Positions 33,964-43,065 of a stretch of 64,000 nt of DNA are shown piece by piece. Source of the DNA: CBDFLD01 sp965249005 (GTDB lineage Bacteria; Acidobacteriota; UBA6911); assembly GCA_965249005.1 (NCBI GenBank), contig CBDFLD010000021.1, forward strand, positions 806,001 to 870,000. Direction: 5' to 3'. The stretch's first letter is position 1. The number at the start of each line of letters is the position of its first letter. Under the pieces are notes generated by a model, which searched no databases, was not told where the DNA came from, and saw only the letters and a list, made by a program, of their open reading frames with translations. The translations under genes were made by a program, and so were the position numbers.

Positions 33964-36612
33964 GTGAATATGCTTTATTCTTTTATGTTTGGAAGACTTA
34001 CGGGATCTCTGGCCATCACGATCACGGCTTCCTTGGTGCTCGCTCTTTTCTGTGCCTGCCAGGACCCGCTGCACCGGGATAGCGGACCTGGAGTGTCCTG
34101 GAGTCTCGCCCAGCAGCGGTTCCAGGATCTTGCTCGCATCCGTTATGAGCTGTCCTTTGCGATCCCTGACGCAAATAGCGGAACCATTGACGGAACACTT
34201 CGGCTGAGTTTCACTGACGCGGGAAGCGCCGACCCGCTGGTGCTCGACTTTGCACAGCCGAGGGCGAACGTCCGGACTGCCACAGTCAACGGCGCAAGAG
34301 CCAAAATCCGGGTAGCCGACGAGCACATCTTCATTTCGCGGGCAAACCTTCGCAAGGGCAACAACGTGGTCGAGATATCGTTCGCCACGGGCGAAAGCCC
34401 ACTGAATCGCAATTCAGAATACCTGTATACCCTCTTCGTTCCGGACCGGGCGCGCCACGCCTTTCCAGTTTTCGATCAACCCAACCTCAAGGCGAGATAC
34501 AGGCTGACTCTCGAGATACCAGCCTCGTGGACCGCTGTCTCCAATGCGCGGCTCGAGCGCCGTACCGAGGCGGGAGGGCGCGCCACTTTGACCTTTGATG
34601 AGACGCCGCCAATCCCCAGCTACCTTTTCTCTTTTGTTGCTGGACAATTCCAGGTGGAATCCGCTTCGCGGGGAAAGTATCGCATGCGCATGTTTCATCG
34701 GGAGACGGATCGCGAGAAAGTCGTCCGAAATCGAGACGAGATCTTCGACCTTCATGCGGAAGCGCTTTCATGGCTTGAGCAATACACGGGGATCCCATAC
34801 CCCTTCGGGAAGTTCGATTTCGTTCTGATTCCTTCCTTTCAGTTCAACGGCATGGAGCATCCCGGCGCCATTCTCTATCGGGACACGAGTGTGTTGCTGG
34901 AAGAAACGGCGACACAGAATCAGCGACTGGCGCGGGCCAGCGTGATCGGTCACGAGGCAGCCCATATGTGGTTTGGCAACCTTGTTACCATGAACTGGTT
35001 CAACGATGTTTGGATGAAGGAAGTATTCGCCAATTTCATGGCGGCCAAGATCGTTCACCCGTCCTTCCCCCACGTAGATCATCAGCTGCGATTCCTACTG
35101 GCACACTACCCTCCGGCTTATCGGGTAGATCGAACAGACGGCGCCAACCCGATCCGGCAAGACCTCAGCAACCTCCGGGAGGCCGGCACTCTTTACGGTG
35201 AGATCATCTATCAGAAAGCGCCGATCGTCATGCGGCAACTGGAGCAGCTGATTGGAGCTGAGCCGATGCGGACCGGGCTGCGGGAGTACCTCGCGACCTT
35301 CAAGTATGGGAACGCCGATTGGATGGATCTCATCGACATCCTGGACAAACGAACCGAAGAAGACTTGAAAGCCTGGAGCCGGGTCTGGGTGGACGAGCCA
35401 GGCAGGCCCACGATCAAGACCTCACTGGAGAGCCAAGACGGCAAGATCCGCCGCCTGCACATCACTCAGCAGGATCCGCGCCGGCGGGGGCGGGTCTGGA
35501 ACCAAAGTCTGGAGATAGTCCTGGGTTATGAGGATCGACCGGAGCGGCGGTTCCCCATCCAGCTTCGGAGCCTCGATCTGCCAATCGAAGGGGCCATTGG
35601 TCTCGATGCACCGGACTACGTCGTTGCGAACGGCCGAGGGCTGGGGTACGGCTACTTCGAGTTGGATCCGGAGACCCGCACGTACTTTTGTGAGAACCTG
35701 CCCGGGGAGAGCTCTCTTGTGACAAGGGCCGTCGCATGGATCTCTTTGTGGGAGGAGATGTTGGCGGGAGTGATCCCACCCGTTGAATTTTTCGATCTCT
35801 CTTTGCGATATATCAGTTCAGAATCGAACGAACTGATCATCGATCTTGCCTTGCGCTACCTGCGCGAGACCTACTGGAGGTTCCTGTCCGAGGAGGACCG
35901 AAGCCTAGTGTCGGAAAGGGTGGAGCGAGTCCTGTGGCAGCGGTCCTTCGAGGGGAATCAGAGGTCCCTCAAGTCAGAATTCTTCTCAGCTTTCAGAAAG
36001 ATCGCCCTTTCAGAACAGGCCCTGGCGCGGCTTCGTCGAATCTGGAAAAAAGAAGAGCGAGTGCCGGGATTGCCCCTGTCCGAACGGGACTTTACGGACA
36101 TCGCGCTCGAGCTCGCAATCCGGGGAGGGGAAGGTGCCGGTGAGATTCTGCCCCGCGAGCTGGCCCAGATTCGGAATCCCGACCGTCGCGAGCGCTTGAA
36201 ATTTTTGATGCCAGCCCTCTCCAGCAGAGCATCGGACCGGGACCAATTCTTCGAGAGCCTGAGGGATCGCTCCAGGCGTGCGCACGAACCTTGGGTCGTG
36301 GATGCCCTCCGGTCCCTGCACCATCCGCTCCGGGCGCGGCATGCCGAGGCGTACATCCAACCAAGTCTGATCATGCTGTCGGAGATTCAACGTACCGGGG
36401 ACATCTTTTTCCCAAAACAGTGGCTCGACGCAACCTTGAGCGGTCACTCCTCCGAGCGGGCTGCCGAGATCGTCCGGCTGTTCCTTGCGCAGGGGAGGGG
36501 ATCGTCCAAGCGTCTTTCCGAGCGTCTCAACGAAAAACTGATGCAGTCGGCGGATCCGCTCTTCCGCGCGTCGAGGATAAAAGAAGGAAATTTCCGGGAA
36601 AAAGCCGAATGA
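33964..36612 (+). CDS. M1 family metallopeptidase (aminopeptidase N-like)
   Basis: 882 residues. An export segment (SLAITITASLVLALFCAC) ends in a cysteine that may be lipidated, although the lipobox is imperfect. The exopeptidase motif is 'FNGMEHPGA'. The zinc site is HEAAH at 330-334, with Glu353 in 'NDVWMKEVFANF' completing HEXXH-18-E. The N-terminal beta domain and a long helical C-terminal domain are both present. It removes N-terminal residues from peptides outside the cytoplasm. The GTG at 33964 is used; an ATG follows two codons later, and neither has a strong ribosome site. It is coupled to the OPT transporter gene by an ATGA overlap, suggesting peptide hydrolysis followed by uptake. 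Confidence 0.9.
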   Translation: MNMLYSFMFGRLTGSLAITITASLVLALFCACQDPLHRDSGPGVSWSLAQQRFQDLARIRYELSFAIPDANSGTIDGTLRLSFTDAGSADPLVLDFAQPRANVRTATVNGARAKIRVADEHIFISRANLRKGNNVVEISFATGESPLNRNSEYLYTLFVPDRARHAFPVFDQPNLKARYRLTLEIPASWTAVSNARLERRTEAGGRATLTFDETPPIPSYLFSFVAGQFQVESASRGKYRMRMFHRETDREKVVRNRDEIFDLHAEALSWLEQYTGIPYPFGKFDFVLIPSFQFNGMEHPGAILYRDTSVLLEETATQNQRLARASVIGHEAAHMWFGNLVTMNWFNDVWMKEVFANFMAAKIVHPSFPHVDHQLRFLLAHYPPAYRVDRTDGANPIRQDLSNLREAGTLYGEIIYQKAPIVMRQLEQLIGAEPMRTGLREYLATFKYGNADWMDLIDILDKRTEEDLKAWSRVWVDEPGRPTIKTSLESQDGKIRRLHITQQDPRRRGRVWNQSLEIVLGYEDRPERRFPIQLRSLDLPIEGAIGLDAPDYVVANGRGLGYGYFELDPETRTYFCENLPGESSLVTRAVAWISLWEEMLAGVIPPVEFFDLSLRYISSESNELIIDLALRYLRETYWRFLSEEDRSLVSERVERVLWQRSFEGNQRSLKSEFFSAFRKIALSEQALARLRRIWKKEERVPGLPLSERDFTDIALELAIRGGEGAGEILPRELAQIRNPDRRERLKFLMPALSSRASDRDQFFESLRDRSRRAHEPWVVDALRSLHHPLRARHAEAYIQPSLIMLSEIQRTGDIFFPKQWLDATLSGHSSERAAEIVRLFLAQGRGSSKRLSERLNEKLMQSADPLFRASRIKEGNFREKAE

Positions 36613-38666
36613 AAGAGCATAGAAGTCCTTCGGACACAACACCTACGAGCCCCTATGTCGGATCCGATACGACTCTGCCCGAGTTTGCCCTGAAAGCGAT
36701 TCTTCTCGGCGTTGTCATGGCGGTGATTCTGGGGGCTGCCAACGCCTATTTGGGGCTCAAGGCAGGATTGACAATTTCCGCAACTTTCCCCGCAGCGGTC
36801 ATTGCCGTGGCGGCCTTTCGCCTTCCGTTCATGGGTGGAAGCGTGCTGGAGCAGAACATCGCCAGAACCACCGCCTCCGTCGGCGAGGCCCTGGTCGCGG
36901 GCGCTATCTTCACTGTTCCGGCGTTCGTGATGGTTCGGATGGACGGGGAGGCCCTGTGGTCTCGTTTCGATTATGGCGCGACCTGCACCATCCTACTGGT
37001 CGGCGGTCTCCTGGGTGTGATGTTCGTCATTCTTTTGCGCCGCACATTGGTCGTGGACGCGCAACTTCCCTTTCCGGAAGGCCACGCCTGCTATGAGATT
37101 GTCCGGGCCGGCCAAAAGGGTGAAAGCGGCGCCAAGTATGTTTTCGGCGCCCTGGCCGGCGGGGTCATGATCGAGCTGCTGAAGAACCACAACGGAATGG
37201 CGGTTTTCAGAGAAAGCGTTACCTGGGTTCTGAGGTTCCCTCGTTCGGTGATCCATCACTTCTCCAGTTCGCGCTCCTCGTTGGGTAGCATTGCCCATAC
37301 TGGCGGGCTGACCCTGTCCAGTCCGTTGGCATCACCGGCACTCCTGGGTGTGGGGTACATCATTGGACCGCGTCTTGCCTCCATCAGCTTCTCCGGAGGA
37401 GTCCTTGCCTGGCTTGTCTTGATTCCCCTCGCGCAGTTTCTGAATCCTGGTCTGGACCAGCAGCTTCTCGTCGACGGTAAGCCAGCCCCGTGGGACGAGA
37501 TTACCTATTCCATTTGGTACAACCAGATCCGTCCCCTTGCAGTTGGAGCTATGCTCGTCGCCTCGCTGTACACGTTGTGGGGTTTGAGATTCTCGATGCT
37601 CTCGGCGTTCAAGGGCGCGTTCAGAGTCGAGGCCCGGCGCGCGGAGCGGGATCGACTGGAAACGGACCTGAATCTGCGCTGGATTCTGACAGCGACCGGT
37701 GCGTTGATCGTGCCTATTACGTGGATTTACTACCAGTTTAGCGGCAGTTGGCTCGGAGCGGCGATTGCCGCTCTCATCATGACTGTCACCGGCTTCTTGT
37801 TTGCCGGTGTCGGCGGATGGCTTGTCGGGCTCGTGGGCGGCACCAACCAGCCCATATCCGGGCTGGCGCTCTCGACGGTGATTGTCTCGGCCTTGGTGAT
37901 GGTCGGAATCGGGGTTGTCGGCCTCGCTGGAGTGGGAGCCGTTTTGGCCGTGGCCGCTGTTGTCTGCTGCGCGACATCGATGGCGGGAGACATGATTCAA
38001 GACCTCAAGGTAGGACATCTCATCGGCGGCACCCCGTGGAAGATGGAGATTGCGGAGATCATCGGCACCATCGTCGTCTCGTTCGTGCTGATTTTTCCTA
38101 TTATTCTATTGCACGAGGGAAACCTGGAGCAGGGAGGCATAGGGATCGGGGACAAAGCGCTCCCGGCTCCGCAGGCGGGACTGATGGCGCAGTTGGCGAC
38201 CGGAATCGTGGGAGGGGAGATGGCCTGGGGATTGATCATCATGGGGATGTTTCTCGCCGTGGCCCTCATCATGGTCCAGGCTCCGGCTCCCATGTTGATG
38301 GCGGTGGGAATGTACCTCCCCTTCGATACCACCTTTGCCATCTTCGTCGGCGGACTTCTGAATCTGGGGCTTCGGCGCGCGGCAAAACGACGAGGGGCCT
38401 CCGAGGCTCAGACGACCCGATGCGAAAACACGGGGATTCTCGTGGCCTCGGGATTCATCGCTGGAGAAGCACTGACGGGTGTGGCTCTTGCCGGGCTGGT
38501 GCTGGTCGGAGTTCCCTCCATCACGTGGGCGCTCACGGGACAACCCGAATTCGAATTCGTCCGGAGTGCGAAGGGCGGGTGGCTTTCCATCATCATCTTC
38601 GTGATTATGGCCTGGGGATTGATCCGCGTGCCCTTGCGCGTCCTGAAAAAAACCGATGCACAATGA
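36609..38666 (+). CDS. OPT family oligopeptide transporter
   Basis: 685 residues with about 14-16 hydrophobic helices. Family features are 'FALKAILLGVVMAVILGAANAYLGLKAGLTIS' (in part), 'MGGSVLEQNIARTTASVGEAL', 'FPEGHACYEIVRAGQ' and 'CCATSMAGDMIQDLKVGHLIGGTPW'. OPT proteins are proton-coupled carriers of small peptides or metal chelates. The start at 36609 overlaps the peptidase stop (ATGA); the longer frame to 36291 lies inside the peptidase gene and is rejected. Partnership with the M1 peptidase fits peptide use. Confidence 0.92.
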   Translation: MKEHRSPSDTTPTSPYVGSDTTLPEFALKAILLGVVMAVILGAANAYLGLKAGLTISATFPAAVIAVAAFRLPFMGGSVLEQNIARTTASVGEALVAGAIFTVPAFVMVRMDGEALWSRFDYGATCTILLVGGLLGVMFVILLRRTLVVDAQLPFPEGHACYEIVRAGQKGESGAKYVFGALAGGVMIELLKNHNGMAVFRESVTWVLRFPRSVIHHFSSSRSSLGSIAHTGGLTLSSPLASPALLGVGYIIGPRLASISFSGGVLAWLVLIPLAQFLNPGLDQQLLVDGKPAPWDEITYSIWYNQIRPLAVGAMLVASLYTLWGLRFSMLSAFKGAFRVEARRAERDRLETDLNLRWILTATGALIVPITWIYYQFSGSWLGAAIAALIMTVTGFLFAGVGGWLVGLVGGTNQPISGLALSTVIVSALVMVGIGVVGLAGVGAVLAVAAVVCCATSMAGDMIQDLKVGHLIGGTPWKMEIAEIIGTIVVSFVLIFPIILLHEGNLEQGGIGIGDKALPAPQAGLMAQLATGIVGGEMAWGLIIMGMFLAVALIMVQAPAPMLMAVGMYLPFDTTFAIFVGGLLNLGLRRAAKRRGASEAQTTRCENTGILVASGFIAGEALTGVALAGLVLVGVPSITWALTGQPEFEFVRSAKGGWLSIIIFVIMAWGLIRVPLRVLKKTDAQ

Positions 38667-38967
38667 TGTGCCCGGTACCCGCATTGATTCCATTCACTCT
38701 CGCACCCTTCCCGGTTTGCCGAGTTGTTTCTCCGATCACAGGAGTTGAAGCGGCGGAGATCTGTTTCTTGACTGCGGATCACTCGCGACTAATGAGTGTG
38801 GATCACCTAGACGATCCAGTATCTGGGCGGAAATCTGGCGCACACTGCCGATGTTTCCGGACGGGTGCCACCCAAGTCCCGCTTCGATTTGTTGCAATCG
38901 TCGCCCAGTTTGAAGCAACCGATATCGGAGTGGACGTGTTTATCGGAAAAAAAAGAGGTAATTGACA
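38667..38967. promoter_or_regulatory. Intergenic region with a weak promoter candidate
   Basis: TTGACT at 38768 and TAATGA at 38790 are 16 bases apart and could serve the transglutaminase-like gene. GGATCAC occurs twice within 35 bases here. No gene or terminator is visible. Confidence 0.25.
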
Positions 38968-39855
38968 ATGGGCCGTCGGTCGTGGGTTCGATCTATTCTT
39001 TCGTTGCGCATGCCCCTTTTCGTGTTGCTATTGATTGGCAACATCGGGCTTGTCTTGAAATACGGGCAGGACAACCGGTATCTAGTGGGGTATTCGAAGA
39101 AGTTCCTCTCTGCAGACGACTCAGCCAGTAGGACGACCATCAATGCATTGGATCACATTCGGAACAATCTAAGCAATGACGGGGAACCACGTGCTTTCCT
39201 GTCTCCGATTCTCGATTTGTTGCGACCACCACCGCGAGAGATAACGGAACGGGGTGGCGACTGTGCGGACAGGTCAAGGCTGCTCATATCACTACTCAGA
39301 TTGCACGGGATCAGAGCGTCAAAAGTTGCCCTGTACGATAAAGACCAGATTCCACGTCACGCCGTAGTGATCGTCGATATTGAAAACGATGCCCAGATGG
39401 TGGTGGATCCTTTTTACGGATTGTACTTTCCAAGACCGGGGGGGGGAGGGTACTACTCGCTCGCCGATCTAACGCGAGATGAGAGCATCCTGCGTTCTAG
39501 AATCGAACACCTCGTCTCGCTGGGCGTCGATGACAAGATTCCGAAATACTCCGAATTTCCGTATATCGAAAAATACCCGTATGAACGGTATACGTATGGT
39601 CAACCGCGAAGCATAAACTGGGATAAATCCTCCGCCATGCGTCTGCTCTATGGATTCCTGAAGACTTTCCTCGGCGAAGAGGTCGATCTGATCAACCGTC
39701 CCTTTTTCGTTGAGAGACCGGCGCTCATGCTGCTGTTCGGCACGGTCGGCATTCAGCTTCTCATTCTTGTTTCCTACGTCCCGGGTCTGAATCGATTCCT
39801 TCTTGTTCCCCGGGTCGTTCGGCGTGAAGAACTGAAAATGGGTATCGAACCTTGA
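38968..39855 (+). CDS. Transglutaminase-like protein with N- and C-terminal membrane helices
   Basis: 295 residues. Helices are at ~15-33 (PLFVLLLIGNIGLVLKYG) and near the C-terminus (LMLLFGTVGIQLLILVSYVPG), with a soluble domain between. A papain-like transglutaminase core is visible: Cys in 'GGDCADRSRLLISLLRLHGI', His in 'PRHAVVIVDI' and Asp in 'VVDPFYG'. The ATG at 38968 has AGAGG nine bases upstream; a TTG two codons earlier is too close to it. The substrate is unknown; related proteins occur beside polysaccharide loci. It stands alone between the OPT gene and a convergent secreted lyase gene. Confidence 0.75.
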   Translation: MGRRSWVRSILSLRMPLFVLLLIGNIGLVLKYGQDNRYLVGYSKKFLSADDSASRTTINALDHIRNNLSNDGEPRAFLSPILDLLRPPPREITERGGDCADRSRLLISLLRLHGIRASKVALYDKDQIPRHAVVIVDIENDAQMVVDPFYGLYFPRPGGGGYYSLADLTRDESILRSRIEHLVSLGVDDKIPKYSEFPYIEKYPYERYTYGQPRSINWDKSSAMRLLYGFLKTFLGEEVDLINRPFFVERPALMLLFGTVGIQLLILVSYVPGLNRFLLVPRVVRREELKMGIEP

Positions 39856-40024
39856 GGGGGATGCTCCTCGTGGGTGGGCCGGGGAAACCGCAGATTTTTA
39901 GCTCCGACTCAGACCGAGTTGTGACGTGGCGACCGCCGCGCCTTTGAAGATGGACGCGGATCCGTGCCGGTAGGGCCGTCTGGCCGTCCGCTGTCTCTTT
40001 CTTTTGCACATCACATTGCATTGT

Positions 40025-40048
40025 TCCCCCCTGGTTATTGCGGGGGGA
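40025..40048 (-). terminator. Hairpin downstream of the secreted heparinase-like gene
   Basis: TCCCCCC and GGGGGGA pair perfectly with a 10-base loop, 34 bases past the gene's stop. There is no T-run after it on the minus strand, so termination strength is uncertain. It lies between convergent genes. Confidence 0.4.
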
Positions 40049-40081
40049 GGAGCGCTAGCGGGATGCAGTCGGCGGAAAGAG

Positions 40082-42658
40082 TTACGGGAGGACCACCAGG
40101 CCCGTCGGGGTCGAGGGTGGCGCGGCGCTGCCATCCGTGGAGACGGTAAACGTTTGGGTACCGGAGATCGTGCTTTCAAAGTAGAGCACCCCGGTTTCCG
40201 TGTTCGTGGCGACCCCTTTGTAGTCCCAGGTCTCGACGTCCGACTCGGTGGCGTACGTGTTGGTCGTGCTTCCGGACACAACCTGGTAACTCGTGTGTGG
40301 TTTCAGCCCGGTGAGCACATGTCGTACTACCCCTTGTCCAGTGATGGAGTAGGAAAAGGGGTTGTTGTTCACTCCGGCCTCCCTGGCAAAGAGAACCACA
40401 TGATTCGGTCGATTTCCGTTCTCTCGTTCGATCCAGGCCCCATCCATTGTGCTGCCGGCGTCGATGACATTTGAATCGGTCATCGAAGACGTGAGATTGG
40501 CGTCGGCGGTTTGAAAGACGTGCAGGAATTGATGGGTGGACGATGTCGTTTGCGATCGAACGCCGACCTGCCATCGGTGGGCTTTCATCGCCAGATTACC
40601 CTGCCGGTTGATCACATCACTGTCGAGTTGGGCGACTCGCGTGACTTCGACCCGCGTTTGGAGCGGCACTAGCGTCTTGCAGAACAGCACTCCGTGAAGC
40701 CCTGCGGTTGTCGCGCCGTTGTCACTTTCTCCGCCCAGGCCATTGAGCTCCTTCAAGACCATATCGGTGCCTTCGTAAGCCGTGCCGATTCTTCCGGTCA
40801 GTCCGCTGCCGGACCTCAGGTCTTGGGTCGAACTATGACCCGTCACGCTGGGTTGCCACGGAACGTGATAGACCCACTTGGCGTCGGAGGGTGCAAAGGT
40901 GCGATCATAGATAATCAGGTAGTCACTGTCGCTGGCCGGGTTCTCTCCGGGCATCCAAACGTATTCCCGTGTGTGTGAAACTCCCGAGTTAAACACTCGG
41001 GACCGGTCGCCGCGCACATGATAAAAGCGGTCGTTGCGTCGGGTGACCTGCTCGATTCCACCGTGGTCGTAATTTCCTTGCCCGTTGGCCGCGGCGAGTA
41101 GATCGGAGGAACTCTCAATGTGCTTCAAACTACTCAGCTGATGATTTCCATCGAATGTGACGACGTTTTGTTTGCTGGCGCCCACGTAATCACTGAGATT
41201 CCCGTATCCTCGGTGAGAGACGCTCTGCGTGTTGGCCAGCTCGCCGAACTTCGTGAGGGAGAATCCGGGAAAATCAGGAGGCCCGGCGTGTCCGATATAG
41301 CGGAAATGGCCGTCTGTTACGGTAAAGACGGAATCTGAACTGCTGGAGAATCCGGTACGAGCGAAAAAGCCTCCCATATTCTTGGACCAGAGGGATTTGG
41401 GCAAGTTCAAGGATTCCGGCGTGATGGGCGGCACATTCCGGGCGACACCGAGAAATCCCCAAAGGGCATACCGTTCGTAGTTCGGCCAGGGAACCTCCCA
41501 CCGGTCATTGAAATGTCTCATCAAGCTGGCTTCGGTAGACAGCCCGGATTCGGCGAGGAGACGCGGCAGAACGAGCAGCTGTTCGCGCATGGAACGATGA
41601 GTTCCGATCGAAGTATCCGTTGTTTGGCGATCTCCCATGCCGACGAAAGTGTAGAAGCTGCCGTAATACTTGTGTGGGTCGATCGCATATTGCAGGAACG
41701 CCGGGAAGTGCCGGATTGCGTTACCGGATAAGCTTCCTTGTAGGGTGGAGAGATAATCCTCTCCGGTTGCAGTGCGCCATGCGTCAACGAACAAAAAATG
41801 CGTCCGGAGGTGCCAGCTCGAATAGCCGATCCACTCCGTCCAGCCGCCGGTGCTTCCGGCGACGAAATTCTGCCCGTCGAGGTACCCGTGGTTTAGCATT
41901 AGGCCATAAAAGGTATCGACCGCCCGGTCGGCTGCCGAGTCGATCAGCCCGTCTCCCCACAGCGCAAGACCCATGTAGAATGGGTACATACCTTCATAAT
42001 AACGGCTGCTGAATAGGTCCTCGGTAGACATCTCGGGATTGGCCAGTGAGACATCGAAGACGTGGTGACTCAGCTCGCGGTTGAGCATGAGGTTGGCGGC
42101 CTGAGAGCGTTCTCCGCTACTCATGGAATTGTAGGCCCAGTCATAGGTCAAGGCGGCCGCGAAAGCCAAGGGGCTGCCGGCTTGTAGCTGTGAAAGCAGT
42201 CGGTCGATTGCAAGTCGCATGTGATCATCGAGGGAAATCGGGTAGTTGATACCTGCCACAGGTCCCAGCGCGCCGATGAAAGAGTGGTCTATCATCTGAG
42301 CCAACAGTATGTCGTGGTCAACCCCGCCGATCGTGTTGTCTTTGTCTCGCTGGGGTTCGTTAGCGGCCCAGTTGACGTATGCCTGGAATTCGCTCTGGTA
42401 ATGGGTCCCGATGGCGTCCCTTAGCGCCGGGATGTTATCGGGGGTGAGGTGCAGGCGCGGATGGACGCGGTTTGCCAGCGGGGTGCCGGCCGCGGGTGTA
42501 TACGCGATCAGTGCCGGAGCTACCGCGGACAGTGCGACAACGAGTACGACATTTTTCAGGACCCAAGCCGACCCTCGGCGGGTCTGATGGATCAGGTTCC
42601 CCCCGAGGTCTGCTCCAGGGGCGTTGGGCCGGACACTACGACAAATAGGCTGCTTCAT
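40082..42658 (-). CDS. Secreted heparinase II/III-like polysaccharide lyase
   Basis: 858 residues. A hydrophobic export segment lies at ~34-52 (VLKNVVLVVALSAVAPALIAYT). An alpha/alpha toroid follows ('HPRLHLTPDNIPALRDAI', 'AAALTYDWAYNSMSSGERSQ', 'NHGYLDGQNFVAGSTGGWTEW'), then a beta-sheet domain ('RFYHVRGDRSRVF', 'HTREYVWMPG', 'DYLIIYDRTFAPSDAKWVYHVPW'). The chain ends at 'PPSTPTGLVVLP', which is how an Fn3 module begins, so a C-terminal module may have been lost. It resembles the locus heparinase only in fold. Likely cleaves acidic polysaccharide outside the cell. The start has GAGGGAA upstream. Confidence 0.8.
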   Translation of the reverse strand: MKQPICRSVRPNAPGADLGGNLIHQTRRGSAWVLKNVVLVVALSAVAPALIAYTPAAGTPLANRVHPRLHLTPDNIPALRDAIGTHYQSEFQAYVNWAANEPQRDKDNTIGGVDHDILLAQMIDHSFIGALGPVAGINYPISLDDHMRLAIDRLLSQLQAGSPLAFAAALTYDWAYNSMSSGERSQAANLMLNRELSHHVFDVSLANPEMSTEDLFSSRYYEGMYPFYMGLALWGDGLIDSAADRAVDTFYGLMLNHGYLDGQNFVAGSTGGWTEWIGYSSWHLRTHFLFVDAWRTATGEDYLSTLQGSLSGNAIRHFPAFLQYAIDPHKYYGSFYTFVGMGDRQTTDTSIGTHRSMREQLLVLPRLLAESGLSTEASLMRHFNDRWEVPWPNYERYALWGFLGVARNVPPITPESLNLPKSLWSKNMGGFFARTGFSSSSDSVFTVTDGHFRYIGHAGPPDFPGFSLTKFGELANTQSVSHRGYGNLSDYVGASKQNVVTFDGNHQLSSLKHIESSSDLLAAANGQGNYDHGGIEQVTRRNDRFYHVRGDRSRVFNSGVSHTREYVWMPGENPASDSDYLIIYDRTFAPSDAKWVYHVPWQPSVTGHSSTQDLRSGSGLTGRIGTAYEGTDMVLKELNGLGGESDNGATTAGLHGVLFCKTLVPLQTRVEVTRVAQLDSDVINRQGNLAMKAHRWQVGVRSQTTSSTHQFLHVFQTADANLTSSMTDSNVIDAGSTMDGAWIERENGNRPNHVVLFAREAGVNNNPFSYSITGQGVVRHVLTGLKPHTSYQVVSGSTTNTYATESDVETWDYKGVATNTETGVLYFESTISGTQTFTVSTDGSAAPPSTPTGLVVLP

Positions 42659-43065
42659 AGGATTCCCTCGACGTGGCTACTCGTTCAGACGGCGGCGATA
42701 AAATAAAGAGGGGGGTACGTTCAAGCTAATCGATGGTGGCATCCTCGACACGGACGCGCGTTGGGGTACCCCAACTATTACCACAGCCCCAAAAGATTCA
42801 CAATATAGGAAATCGACGGGTCGATCCTGTGTGCTTGTGCCGCAAGTCACCAGGATACCGTTTGACCCGGCCCCTTGAGCTTCTTTTCGGAAAATGTCAC
42901 GGAATCGGATACCAGAAGCTTGCAGCATCGGGCATCGAGCCCGGATGGCCGGAGCCCAGACCCGACCCTTGCGCCGCCTTCGACACTCCTTCGGCTAGGC
43001 AGCCAGGATTGCGGGCTGACGGGTGCACCGGGATGGCTGATGTCGCCGAACGTCTGTTAAGTATT
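42659..43065. other. 407-bp intergenic region, nothing recognised
   Basis: It lies between the secreted lyase and the large VWA protein gene, both on the minus strand. Frames on both strands look non-coding. CCTTCGACACTCCTTCGG near 42976 is a short imperfect repeat. No tRNA, riboswitch or terminator is evident. Confidence 0.4.

Noticed and set aside
37748..38965. 405-codon plus-strand frame overlapping the OPT gene
   Set aside because: It is a shifted reading of the transporter gene, full of Arg, Gly and His, with no domain.
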